DNA from: Vitis vinifera
Taxonomy: Eukaryota > Streptophyta > Magnoliopsida > Vitales > Vitaceae
Reading direction: 5' to 3'
DNA: 64,000 bases
NCBI RefSeq assembly: GCF_030704535.1
Contig: NC_081822.1
Coordinates: 1,746,001-1,810,000, forward strand
The notes under the pieces were generated by a model, which searched no databases, was not told the DNA's origin, and saw nothing but the letters and a program-made list of their open reading frames with translations. Positions 37,101 through 49,295 of this stretch are shown piece by piece. Numbering within the stretch: the first letter of the stretch is position 1; every line of letters begins with the position of its first letter. Position numbers and translations under genes: made by a program.

Positions 37101-37674
37101 TGCAATGTGTGTGTTTGATGGTGTTTTCTACTGGATTTTTTTTGTTTCACTTTTTAAGTATTTTTAAGACAATCGTATATCAAGTGGATTTTTTTATAAT
37201 TTCCAACACTACAATTTATTTTTAAAATTTTAATAAAATTTATCAAATGCCTATTTTTTTTATAAAAAAAAAAACATTTCTTAAGGCTAATATGCTTTTT
37301 AAATTCATTATAAAACGGATTATTAGTTCAAGAATAAAAATATTTTTAGAATTTATTCTCCTTATAATGACATAGTGCAAACATACTTTAAATTTATTTT
37401 TAAAAACATAACATGTTCATAGAATATTTTTTTTTCAAAAAATTACTTGAGTTAAAATTATCCAACAACTGCTTTTTTTGAACTTTTTTTTTTTTTGGTG
37501 TTCTAACAATAATTAGACTGTTCTTTCCCTCTTTTGTTCTAACAATAATTATTTTACAAAATAATTAGACAATAATTATGACCAATGACTTTAAAGTTAA
37601 CGATTTAGGGACCGTTTGATTATATTTTATAAAATTTGCTTTTAAAATTGTTTTTAAGTTAAATAACAGTCTAT
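34130..37674. other. AT-rich intergenic DNA between the two DNA transposons
   Basis: No gene recognised. A possible decayed MITE spans about 35023-35525, with TAGGGATGACAA at one end and TTTGTCAATCCTAA at the other. From about 37605 the words AGGGACCGTTTGATT may be the left end of an older element into which the second 1.16-kb copy inserted. Confidence 0.45.
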
Positions 37675-38832
37675 GGGCCTGTTTGTTTAGTGTTTTCAAG
37701 AACTGTTTTCTGTTCTTGAAAACAAAAAACACCAAAAACTCGTTTGGTTGACAGGGTCGTTTTTGTTTTTGTTGTTTCCCGTGTTTTCAAAATGACACTG
37801 TTTAGAGAACAACAAAATGTTGTTTTCCTCGTTTTTTTACTGTTTACAGAACAAAATTAAACAAAAAAAAACAACTTGTTCTCCGTGTTTTTTTTTTCTT
37901 CCCGTTCTCATCTCTTCTCCAGCACAGTCTCAGTCTTGATTCAAGGTTCGTGAAATTTAAATCCAATGGCACAATAGCAAAGAGACCCCTAAAACGGATC
38001 CAGAAAACACAGGGAGCAAAAGAACCATTTTTTTGGTTTTCCTTGGGGTTTTTGCTTGGATTTTCTTGGAAATCAAACGAGGATGAAATTTCCCGGAAAT
38101 CGAATGGGGGATGGATTTTCTTGGTAATCAAACGGGGGTTGCAAAAAAAATAATAATAATAATAACATGATTAGATTAGTACCTGCGAGGATTGAGTGGC
38201 AGAGGAAAATAGGACCTTTTAGGGATTCTCTTGGCTGGAGGGCAACTTCAGAAAAGGGCTTCTTGATGCCCGATGGAGGGCAACTTCAGAAAAGGGCTTT
38301 TTGATGCCCGAGAGAGAGAGAGAAGTGGGTGGCATTTTGGATTTAGTAGAGATAAAAAAAAAAAATTAATAAATCACGAGCACAATTTTATCTCAATTTA
38401 ATAGAATATGTTATACCTTTTTAAGATTAAATAAAAAAATATTAATAAAAATAATTTTATTATGTTTGATTTATTTTAAAAATATATAAAAAATATTTTT
38501 ATTTTTAAATTAATAAAATAAATAATTTTTTTAATTTAAATGAACTATATATCTAAAAATTATTTATAAATTTATAATGTAAAATTACTTGAAGAAAATA
38601 TTTTATTAATTAGAAAAGAAAAAAAAAAAACATATTTCAAACGTGTTTTTTATTTTATTTGTTTAAATTTTTTTTTTATTAACTCAACCAAACATGTTTT
38701 TTTGTTTTTGAGAACAAAAACTGTTTTTTAAAATTCAGTTCCCAAACACAATTTTTTTTTAAAAAACATCAAAAACTGTTTTTAAAAACTGTTTTCCAGA
38801 ACAGTTTTCAAAAACAGCAACCAAACAGGCCC
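37675..38832. mobile_element. Non-autonomous DNA transposon, copy 2 (1158 bp)
   Basis: Nearly identical to the copy at 32960, in the same orientation. By eye about 15 differences separate them, mostly single bases, homopolymer lengths and a short deletion near the right end. Ends GGGCC and GGCCC are flanked by TAT on both sides, a candidate 3-bp target duplication. The same internal 38-base duplication and AAT run are present. High identity implies recent movement or segmental copying. It encodes no transposase. Confidence 0.87.
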
Positions 38833-39795
38833 TATACTTTCATTTTATTTTTAAAAGTTGATAAAAAACCTCCTACTTGTTTTAAAAAATGATTATCTAT
38901 TTAGCTTTATTTTTAAAAATTATTACTGAGAACAACAATTAAATAGTATTAACAAAAATTTAAAATATTTTTTTATTTTTAAAAATGAAAAAATGTTTTT
39001 ACACCATGCGAACCAAACAAACTCTTATATTTTATAAAACTTGAATTTCAATTTTAATATTAACATTTTATAATATTGACAAGGGAATTTTCATCAATGT
39101 AATGATTAGTTGAAATAAATAATTAAAATTTTGTTTGATAATGATTATAAAAATTATTTTTAATATTTGAAAATTAACTCTTTTAATAAAAATCTTCGGT
39201 CACAAGTGTTTTAAAATTCACTATCAAGATGGATGATGCTAATTTAATTTGATTTCGTGGGCAATAAATCTAGTTTAGATATTGGAAATTATAAAAAAAA
39301 TATAAGAAAGAAAAATAAAAGAAAAAAGAAAAAATTAAATTAAATTTAATAAATTATTTTTATTAACATAATTTGAAAATATATAAATTTTAATCAATTA
39401 TATTTATTTTCGAGTTTTTGTCATATTTTTTTATAATAAATATTTTCCTTAATCACTTTTTCCTTTTAAAAGTAATTTCCTAAAATTAAGCATAGTCTAA
39501 AGTATAAAATGATTGAGGTTCCATTGATGAACCCATTTTTTTCAAAAATATTAATTAATTTAAATGATTAACTTTAATTATGCTAATTATATTCCATTTG
39601 AATTCAACTCAACGGAAAAATATATGAATAATTAAAATGATTTAATAAATTAAATTTGAAAAGGACCTGTGACTTGTGCCCAAAGTAGCCGCGCAACCTC
39701 CAGCGAATCAAAGAGAGCCGCGGTTCAAGAAAATTGGGCGGTTCGAACCGACCGGATAAGAGCAGTCTGTTACTGTTAGGGTAGTTTCGAAGGAC
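38833..39795. other. AT-rich DNA upstream of the Alba gene
   Basis: Mostly A/T tracts. The words CCAAACAAACTC near 39012 may be the right end of an older MITE around transposon copy 2. From about 39660 the DNA becomes more balanced and is presumably Alba promoter. Confidence 0.45.
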
Positions 39796-39802
39796 TATAT
39801 AA
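39796..39802 (+). promoter_or_regulatory. Probable TATA box of the Alba gene
   Basis: TATATAA in a G+C-balanced context about 400 bases before the start codon. The leader after it runs through GGAGAAG|GTACGG near 39921, a likely donor of a 5' untranslated intron that ends shortly before 40201. The acceptor was not placed with confidence. Confidence 0.5.
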
Positions 39803-40200
39803 TGACTGCCGCACCCACATAACCGGTTTAGGGCTTAAACGAAGAAACGAAGCCAGAGAAGAGGGCTCTTCCTTCGTGGAGCATCAATCTTATCCTTACA
39901 GAAAAATATCCAATCGGAGAAGGTACGGGAAATCCATACCCTAGTTTTTTTAATGGAACCCTTGGTTTTTTTGATTTTTTTTTTTTTTTTTAAAGTTTAA
40001 AATGAACCCTAGTTTGTTGTTGTTATTATTATTATTTTTTTTTATTTTTAAATTTTTGTGAAGTGTAGTTCTGTAGCGTTCGGTTCTGATAGTAAAACCC
40101 TAGTTTTTGGTTGAATATTTTTTTTTTCTTTTTTTTGATACTTCATTCGGTTGATTTGGGTGTTTTGGTTGATTTTAAAAATGTTTTGCGGGGGAAGAAG

Positions 40201-43200
40201 ATGGATCGGTACCAGAGGGTGGAGAAGCCGAGAGAGGAGACGCCAATAGACGAGAATGAGATACGGATTACAAGCCAGGGAAGGATGCGCAGCTATATCA
40301 CATATGCTATGAGTCTACTTCAGGTATTTCTCTATTCGTTCCCCGAGAAAATTGAGGAAAAGGAAAGAAAATGAACTATTGAATTTGTCGTGCTTTCTAA
40401 GAATTTGAACAACAATAGTTCTGTTAAAGAGCTTTTTAATAGATTTCTCTTTGTCTATCAAAGTGTATATATATAGATAAAAGAAAGAAAGAAAGAAAGT
40501 TGAGGTACGATTTATTGAGTGAAAGTACGTCTCTTTGCCTTGTTTTCCTTTTCTATGTGCTCAGCAATTAAGCAGGGCGTTTATTTAGGTTAGCTAATAT
40601 CTGATGAATGCCATTGTATCTCTATTTTTTTCCGTTTTTGGTTATCTATTAATATGATCCTGTTTGGTGCTTCTGACTTCTAAGATTTAGTATTTCATGT
40701 TGGAATTGAATGTGAAAATGATGTGAAGGAATCATTTTTTAACAGAAAAACTGAGGAATAGAAGAGAAAATTTGAAAGCTCATCATTTCTCTGGTTCTCC
40801 TTTTTTTAAAAGAAGTAAAAATTATCCCGAGCTAAGCCTTGGACCCTGTTGGTTGGTGATCTGATATATGGAAATTTGGGGTTAAAACCTTCATATTTTT
40901 TAGTTTGTGGGAGTCTGTTTACCTAGAAATAAACATCATGATACCTGATTTCTTTGTGTGTAATGTTCAATAGAAGCCCATTTTGGGGCTAGTTAATTAG
41001 CCATTGAGTATGGATGTGTAGAACAATGTCCATGCAGTGGATCTGTGTTAATTACTTAGAAATGTATGTGTTTTTATCTTTTATTTTTTGGGTTGTTCAA
41101 TCTATGGATAATTACTAACTTCTATCTTCTATGTTTAGATACATTTTAAATTTAAATGTGGGAGTTTTGGTCAACCTACAATGCAACTACTTTTAACTGT
41201 TAGAGGCGACTTAGCAAGTGTCTAGAAAGCAAGGTGAGCACCTACTTAAAGCTTTCCTATATGTGGAAACTGGAAAGACAGGTGCTCATCCTCTAAGTAC
41301 TGGTTTCAGATTTGCCTCATATCTCAAATTTATCTATTTGTTATTTATTTTTAGTTTCAAAATTCTGGCTTGGAATGTAGATCACTTGGAATACTTTTTG
41401 TAACTCTTAGAAGTGGTGTTTTTTATTTTCTTTTGGTAGGGTGGATCATCTGTTTCCCTTACTTTTTTGATATAATTCTTATAGGAAAAAGGGTCAAATG
41501 AAATTGTGTTTAAGGCGATGGGTAGAGCAATCAACAAGACAGTAACAATTGTGGAGTTAATCAAGGTTTCCCTCTTCTCTACATTTCATTACATTACATA
41601 TTGGATGTATCAGTGGTTTGGTTATGCTGAAGACATGCCTGATGTTCTTGTAATACAGAGAAGGATCGTTGGTCTCCATCAGAATACCTCGATTGGATCC
41701 ACTGATATAACTGATACATGGGAACCCTTAGAGGAAGGCCTTCTTCCGTAAGAGCACTTCAATATATCTTTTGAAAAATAACATGGTGCATTTGCAATAT
41801 TTTATATGGGTGCTGGTCTTTTGCCTTATGCATGCATAGCTTCTTGTGAAAATTTCGAAATTTTTCTATGATTCTTATGATAATCTGCTTTTATTTTTTA
41901 TTTTTTTAATGAAGGCTGGAAACCACAAGACATGTGTCAATGATCACAATAACCCTTTCAAAGAAGGAGCTGAATACTTCCTCCATTGGGTGAGTTGGTA
42001 CCAGATGTTTCTCTTGCTGTTATAACAATATTTTTACACCTTTTATGGTGCTTTATTTTCTATAGGGCTTTGTAATGACATACTGGCAAGTTGGAAATTA
42101 GAACTGTCTTATGAAATTTCTTCTAAGTGTTTGTTGTGGTATTGCTGCTTAAGCACTGGTGTCAGCTCAAGTGAATTTTAGTTTTTCATGAGCATAGCTC
42201 ATGAAGTATATATCTCTCATTTGATGTTGTGCTTGATGTGTTTTCTTGCATCTTTTGCCTTGAATGATAAATTTAGTACTTTGCAGTTTTCAGAAGTATT
42301 TCTTTCTTGCTAGAGGATTGAATGATATGGGAAAACATCCATGACTCTTCAGTGCTTAAAGCTTTGCATTTACTAATCTTTTGACATTTTGTCTCATTCA
42401 AGTGTGTTTAATTTGTTTTATGTAAATTGAACTGTTGATGCTGGCACAAAATCTTATTTGTTTAGTAATTAGTAGTAGCTATCCTGTAAAAAAGGTTAGC
42501 TTTGTTGGTCTATTAACAACTGATAGGCACAATATTAGAATGTTGCACTGGTGCTAACTCTCTACCCTCAAATATTTCTAGTGCTGCCAGCCTAACAACA
42601 CCCTCATCACCACACTACCTCTAATGGGTCGTATGCCCCTTTCTTTGAGTATGGTAGCACTATTTGTACTGTCTGCCCACCATTTTTTTTCCTTAGAATC
42701 ATTTCCCTCCATTCTTCTTTGCCCTCCTAATACTGTTAACTTGTACCACTATCCTGGTCATTGTTGCTGTCTTATGGCCACCATACTGTCTCATTGTGTT
42801 CATGGGTAATGAGTTACTACTCCATTTTATATATGTCAGACTGTCAGTGGGGCTATAAGTTCCTTTTTTCTGGTCTCATCGATGAAAAAGAAAGAAAGAT
42901 ATGGTGTATATGGAGAAAGATACCAAGGCCCTCTCAGCTTTTGGATTAACAAATGCACTTTTAAAAATGGATTTCATTTACAAAATAGACATGGAGAAAA
43001 GATAAAGATATTTTCTTTTGTAGCCTTTGAGGCCTAGCTCAAGTGGTACAGGGATGGGGAGAGTTTGTGAGGTTCGAGGTTCAAGCCCCAATGGGGAGAT
43101 AAATTTACCTATATATAAAAAAAAAGATATTTTCTTTTGTAGCTGGAATGTTAGTTTAAAAAAGAAAGACTGTCCATTTCTTTCTTTGGAAAGTTAGGCT

Positions 43201-45146
43201 TTCCTCCTTTTTTTTGGCTTTTTATTTGTTAGAATGTTTTTTTTTTTAACCCAATGGAATGAGAATCTAGAAACCTTAAATTGGGCCGGAAATGGTCCTG
43301 AAATAAGTTGGGATGGATTAGAAATTTTTTAAAGGAATTTGATGGGTTTATGCATTCTCAAAGATAATTTGTTTGTGTTAATTATTATAGTAGTTGTGAA
43401 TTCTTTTTTATTTATTGTAACTCCATGACTTCAGCTGGTGTTATTTCCCCATTAATGACATTACCCCGCCTGTTTCTGAATTGCTAGAGATTTTATGATT
43501 GCTCATGCATTGCTACTTCCTGCAGGTACCAGCCCCCATTACCAGCTGAGCAGGTGAAGGCATGGACAGAATTTGACTATGAAGGAGGTTGTGCAATGGT
43601 TTCATGCTCCGTGATCTTGTTTTTCTCAATTTATCCCTGTTTTAACATTTTCTCTTGTTGTAGAGGGTTCACCTAGTGGTCGAGGTAGAGGCCGTGGTGG
43701 TAGAGGGAGGGGAAGGACTAGAGGTGTATCTGGTATGATATCTAATTGCATGCCTTCACTTTCAAAATTGATTGGTGACTCACTATGCATGAGAACCTAG
43801 TCCACTGCATGCTTTTCTTTCAACACATCACAGAGGCTCCTTCTTTCTCTTGCTATGAGTTGGCCCTTCTATTGAGCACTATTGTTACCACAGTTTGTTA
43901 TCATTCTCTTCTTTTCTCATGCTGGGACCACAGGCCCATCACACATTTCTAGTTGAACTTCAAAGATATTGCCAATTGGGTGTAATAGGTGACACTGATC
44001 AACAAAATAGTTGAAGAGACATTATGATTTTCTCAATGAATTTTGAACTGAAAATTTGAGGGTTGGAGTTAGTACCTATTGCTTCCATAAGACAACTTTG
44101 TGTGTACATAAAAATGTGGTTTAAATAGCATTTTAGAAAGCTTGCAAATATCATGGGTACTTTAAGTAACAGAGCTTTTAGTAATGGCAGAAACTGAGTT
44201 GACTGGGACTTTAAATGATAACAAGAGATTGTTAAATTAATGAGCTATTGGTTCTGAACATGGTAGCATACGATAATATTTTATGAAAAGGCAGTCACAT
44301 TTTATTTCAGGGAATGGTTTTGTGTCTGCCGAGTATGAGGATGGTGGTTGGGATCGGAATCGTGGATATGCTAGGGGGAGGGGTCGAGGCAGAGGTCGTG
44401 GTTTCCGTGGCCGTGGAAGAGGTGGGTATAACGGCCCTCAGGTTGATGCTCAGCAGGATATGGGAGGCTACAATCAAGAGCCTCCATTTCAAGGCCGCGG
44501 TAATGTTTCATTTAATTGCTTCATATATTCATCAGACTTTTTTTTTAATAGAGTCGCATTACTTTGTTGTTCCATTTAGTTGCTTTATATATATTTTCAT
44601 CAGAAACAACTACAATACAGTTTCATTGGTTTGGGCAGAGTGGACCATGTATTCTTGGTTTTATGCTGGGAATGGGTGTTTGATGGGGTTCCCTTTCTTT
44701 TGCCATTTGTTGACTCCTTGGGCCCAACCTGATGGAGTGCCTAATATCAGTAGAAATGAAAAAATTATAAAAATAAAATAAAAAATAAAAAGGAACACGA
44801 AAATCATATCTGATGTGACAGCATATACGACCAAATCTTTTGAAGGAAATAGGTGCAATAGAGAACTTATATATAGATGCTATTGTATGTTATAAAAAAT
44901 GGTGCTGTTAAGAGGATAGTACCGAGTTTTAGTGAAGAAGTAATGGCCTTTGAGACTTCCTCCCCGTACAAGACTAAGAGATTGGTATGTTTTACGGTCA
45001 GGTCTCTTAGAGTAAGAGGTTTGCCTTCATCCTGGTACTAATCTGTCTGTGGCATTGTAGGTCGTGGTCGTGGGAGGGGAAATCGTGGAAGGGGTCGTGG
45101 TGCTAGATCTAATGGGCCGATCCATGCAACTGCCGGAGGCGCTTAA
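40201..45146 (+). CDS. Alba-domain RNA/DNA-binding protein with RGG tail
   Basis: Eight coding exons: 40201-40323, 41485-41565, 41659-41747, 41915-41989, 43526-43587, 43664-43732, 44311-44499 and 45061-45146. All have GT-AG borders and consistent phase, giving 257 residues. The Alba fold covers about residues 18-110: NEIRITSQGRMRSYI, then KAMGRAINKTVTIVELIK, then the VSMITITLS strand. Alba proteins bind RNA, and the p25-like group is related to RNase P/MRP subunits. Residues about 144-257 are RG/RGG-rich with GRGRGRGG blocks, typical of RNA-binding tails that are methylated by PRMTs; splice sites fall inside the Gly codons of this tail. Location is probably cytoplasmic granules or nucleus. 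Intron 1 (1161 bases) holds a GAAA microsatellite at 40481-40499 and intron 4 a SINE. It may match Arabidopsis At1g20220. Confidence 0.93.
40481..40499. repeat. GAAA microsatellite in Alba intron 1
   Basis: Nearly five uninterrupted GAAA units. Confidence 0.85.
43004..43143 (+). mobile_element. tRNA-derived SINE in Alba intron 4
   Basis: The body at 43025-43122 has a pol III A box (TAGCTCAAGTGG, 43035-43046) and B box (GGTTCAAGCCC, from 43078) and ends in an A-rich tail. It is flanked by a perfect 21-bp direct repeat (43004-43024 and 43123-43143), the mark of LINE-driven insertion. A weaker relative lies in the RPN3 gene at 61232. Confidence 0.92.
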
Positions 45147-46065
45147 CAGTCTCCCTTGAACACAATTCCGAGTTTCGCTTTTATGAAGTGTTGGATGCCT
45201 GCTCCATTTCTATGTTTATCATCTATGTTTCTCTACTAATATTAATTGTAGGACATATCTATGTGTAACCATTATAGGCTAATATTAGAAGTTTGAGACT
45301 GCAGCCAGTTGTGGCAATCTTTTTCATTTGTTGTTCCTTTTTTTTAAGTCTTCTACATGGTTGTAGAAGTAGGTGAGATGCTTGACTAATTGTAACTTCT
45401 ATTGTTGATTGAGCAGCACATTCTTTTATTTATCTCTTTGAGAGAGTTTTTGGTTTCGAATGATTTTACCAAGTTGAGCATTAAAAGTTAACATGCATGT
45501 TAATGTGTGGCCTATTTTGACCGCGGGCAAGACTCAGTTCGGTTTAGTAGAGGTGTTATGAATTATGCAGTCTGTTGTTGAATAGGTTGGAATTCAGACT
45601 TATCTGATATATGTATCAATATGCTTGCAGGAGGCTTTACTGTTGTCTATTGTAATGCAAAAGCCATGGATATGTTAGGTCAAATCTTCCAATTTGGCGA
45701 AGTAAATACAAGGGCCAGTTTGATTGCGAGTTGCTTTCAGCGAGGCTTTTATTTTCTATAATGAAAACAATGAATATGTGTAAATTGTAAAAATGTTTGC
45801 ATTCTAGAACCCACAAATCAGTGTTTTTTTTTTTTTTTGGAAATTGTTCTATTTGTAGGAATTGGTTTCTGAGAAGGCCTTTTTTGTTTGTCAAATACTT
45901 TTGTTTAAACATTTTTTCTATTGTGTAAATGGAGAACAATTTTTTATTAATCTGCCAAACAGGTCTTCAGGAATTCTAGAAATAGGGCTGCTGCTGTTGT
46001 CATCATTGTCAATTCTATTGGTTGATTTCTCTTGGATCCCTTGGTGACTGACTACCTACTACTTT
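45147..46065. other. Alba 3' region and former promoter side of the FAD gene
   Basis: The first 300 bases are likely Alba 3' untranslated sequence. A possible MITE spans about 45711-45965, with GGGCCAGTTTGATTG and CTGCCAAACAGGTC ends. An ATTGG (inverted CCAAT) lies at about 46016, just left of the Mutator-like element. Before that insertion this DNA would have been directly upstream of the FAD monooxygenase. Confidence 0.4.
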
Positions 46066-47240
46066 TTGTATAAAGGGAGAATTACCCTTAAGGGTAGGCT
46101 GGGGGAAAAAATGACCAATGAGGGTGGGTAAATTTGATAATTATTGTAAAGAGTAGGGTAAAATTATGATAATTCTTCCAAATGCCTTATTTTGTTTAAA
46201 TGTCAATACTACCCTTAATAAGTGAAAAGCAAGTAAAGTGAAAAGCAATAGAAAATAAAAAAGAGTTTATTCTCCCTTTCTTTAACCTATCTAGAGCCGA
46301 GTTGTAGAAGAAAAAGGGGAAAGGAAAAAGGCGCGCACTTCAGGTCATTCTCTACAACCGATACACAAAACTTGTTTTTTTTTTGTGAATCTAACAAGAA
46401 ATCCATTAAAGGTCAGTTTTTTTTTTTTTAATACAAAAAAAAACTGTCAGTTTATGGAAAAATAAATAAATAATTTAAAAATCGGATTGAATGAAGGAAA
46501 AGTTAATAATTTTAATAATGTAGTTGTAAGATATTAGATCTGAAATATTGAATGAGGTTTTGAGAAAGAAATTACATTTTTTTTAAATGTTATTTAAATT
46601 TATTATTTTGAATTTTTTTATATTATTTAGGTCATATTGAAGATGTGTTTTTATTTTTAATTTATTTTCTGGGTGGATTGTTTAATATGATTATTATTGA
46701 TTTCCATTGAAAAGGTTTGCACTTTAGTTTTGTTGTTAAGACTTTTTGACATAATTGAAGAAAAAATGTTCTCAGTTGTTTCATGCTTGTTTGGGACCAC
46801 TTTGTTTGTGTATTTATAAACATATTTGGATTGTCATTGAAAACTGAAATCCCCTTTGTACGAGACCACTTTGTCTTTTATTATGAATTTGTTAAAGAGT
46901 TAAGATCACTATATTTTTGTTATAAATTTGTTACCTTTTTGTATAAGTATTATTTTGGTATGATGAGTCGAATGCTTAGTAGTTTGAAGGTTGTGTAAAA
47001 GAACCATTATTTCAGTTATAAAGTATAAGTATAATACAAATATAATATAGTTACAATGAAAAAATATTAACATTATGATACATTACAATATACCAAAATG
47101 ACAAAATATTGAATTATTTTTTACTGAATTGGCATTTCTAGGCTATCATGTTGTATTCCTATCATAAAGCATCCTTGCAAGCCAAAATTATAAAAAAAAA
47201 ACAACAAAAATACACTATTGTAATTTCAATACATGAAGTT

Positions 47241-48078
47241 GTTGATGATAATCCAATGATGGATAAAAAAAAATCTATAAAATTAATTTTTTTATATAAA
47301 AATATAGAGGTATAATAAAAATACAGTACAATTACAATACAAATACAATAACATTACGATATATTACGATAAGGTAAAATTTTGAAAATGTCAAATTTAT
47401 TATGAAATTGGGCAATTATGGGTTCTTTGGTATATCCCTAACATGTATAATATACAACAAATATTGTTATTTATTATATAAAATATGGCTCAATTGATTA
47501 TAATTTTCATTTGTTTATTTTGTATTCGTTGTAAAATTTTCATTGATTGTAATATTGTGAAATAGTTGTTGATAATAATCCAATGATGGATAAAAAAAAT
47601 CTATAAAATTAATTTTTTTTATATAAAAATATAGAGGTATAATAAAAATACAGTACAATTACAATACAAATACAATAACATTGCGACACATTACGATAAG
47701 GTAAAATTTTGAAAATGTCAAATTTCTTATGAAACTGGGCAATTATGGGTTCTTTGACATATCCCTAACATGTATAATATACAACAAATATTGTTATTTA
47801 TTATATAAAATATGTCTTTCAATTGATTATAATTTTCATTTGTTTATTTTGTATTCGTTGTAAAATTTTCATCGATTGTAATATTGTGAAATAGTTGTTG
47901 ATGATAATCCAATGATGGATAAAAAAAAATCTATAAAATTAATTTTTTTTATATAAAAATATAGAGGTATAATAAAAATACATTACAATTACAATAACAT
48001 TACGATAAGGTAAAATTTTGAAAATGTCAAATTTCTTATGAAACTGGGCAATTATGGGTTCTTTGGCATATCCCTAAC
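47241..48078. repeat. Tandem array of about 2.5 units of 328 bases
   Basis: Units start at 47241, 47568 and 47897, each with GATAATCCAATGATGG followed by a common stretch that ends in TTCTTTG and ATATCCCTAAC. The third unit stops after that word. A short deletion removes part of the CAATACAAATACAAT tract in unit 3. Confidence 0.9.
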
Positions 48079-48301
48079 CTGTACTTTATGACCTTGTCTT
48101 GTACAAAAGAGTATATAATATAATATTAAGAAAAATTCATGATCATAAAAAAAAATATATATATATATTTTTTTCACCACAATATAATACATTTGCAATT
48201 GCACGAGAAATTCCACGGTTACTCCATAATTGCATAAACTTCATTACAAATATGTCACAATCCGTTCTGCAAATAGTAATTAAGGAAATTATAAGTCAAT
48301 T

Positions 48302-48379
48302 GGGTATCAAATTAGTAAATTTATAACCTGATTTGCTTTCCATAGGGTATCAAATTAGTCAATTGGGTATCAAATTAGT
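48302..48379. repeat. Three copies of the 15-mer GGGTATCAAATTAGT
   Basis: Perfect copies at 48302-48316, 48345-48359 and 48365-48379. The first and third are both preceded by CAATT. Confidence 0.9.
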
Positions 48380-48589
48380 GGAATAAAAATCTTCCATTTC
48401 AATTTGTCTCCAAAAATATATCACCCCTCACACAAGCAAAATCAAATCAACCTTTTCAATTGACCATACTGCTTCCACCAACCAAGTCAGCCCAAAAAAA
48501 GAGAAAAAAAGCCAACCCAAAAAAAAGAAAATCAAATCATACTTTTCAATTTACTGTAAATGCAATTTTATATTATAATGTGTCACCAA

Positions 48590-49190
48590 AGGTTCAAAGA
48601 CAAGGGTTCTGACAGGGGTGGTTTTGGAGGTGGAGGCGGAGGTGATTCAGACAGGGGTGGTTTTGGAGGTAGGGGCCATGGAAGGAGGGATCAAAGTGGT
48701 GGTTGGAACAACAGAAACAATTCTGGTGAGAATAATAAGTCCTTTGAATGGAACAAAGAGTCAAACAATAATGGGGAAGGGTGGAAAGGTCATGATGGTG
48801 CTGTCAGTTAGACTCGCTTTTTATTTATGAAAAATTAATTTTAGAAAAGTTGGAGTCGCCACCTATTTTATTTTTATTTTAAAGGGAAAATAAAACAAGA
48901 AAGAAAAACCCTAAAAAGTGACTCCATAGTTTTGGAAAAAGCATGTCTTTGAGAAACCCGAGTCTAAGTCCGGGGATCAGGTTACCTATTGGGAAGGTAC
49001 CTTTAAAAGGTAGCACCCCTCTAAGCCCTATAGAGATCTCTACTAACTAAGTTGAGAGAAATGTGGCAATTAATCGATTAATTAGAGATACCTAAGTAAG
49101 CTTGGTGATTTTAAAGCCAAGGAGGTGGTGATAAGGAGCCAAGGAATTGGAATTCTGGGACTGACAGAACTAGCAATCAATTGAGGGTAA
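48590..49190 (+). pseudogene. Captured gene fragment rich in Gly, Trp, Arg and Asn
   Basis: An open stretch at 48590-48811 reads SDRGGFGGGGGGDSDRGG, then GRGHGRRDQSGGWNN and NNGEGWKGHDG. After about 300 bases of unrelated dispersed-repeat-like DNA, a second stretch at about 49124-49190 encodes GGGDKEPRNWNSGTDRT, of the same composition. The GGF/RGR and GW/WN words resemble the C-terminal tail of plant SPT5-like (KTF1/RDM3) proteins, whose GW motifs bind Argonaute, but this is low-complexity sequence and the parent is not proven. It lies inside the Mutator-like element, so it fits a Pack-MULE capture. It has no proper start, domain or stop context and is unlikely to be functional. Confidence 0.5.
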
Positions 49191-49295
49191 ATTAGTCTAA
49201 TAAAAATATAAGGCTTTCAAAAGAATTATCAAATTTACCCACCCTTTTCAATCATTATTTCCCCCAGCTTACCTTTAAAGGGTAATTCTCCCTTG

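Noticed and set aside
43031-43089. A possible tRNA gene because of A and B boxes
   Set aside because: No cloverleaf or acceptor stem pairing; flanking 21-bp direct repeats and an A-rich tail show it is a SINE.
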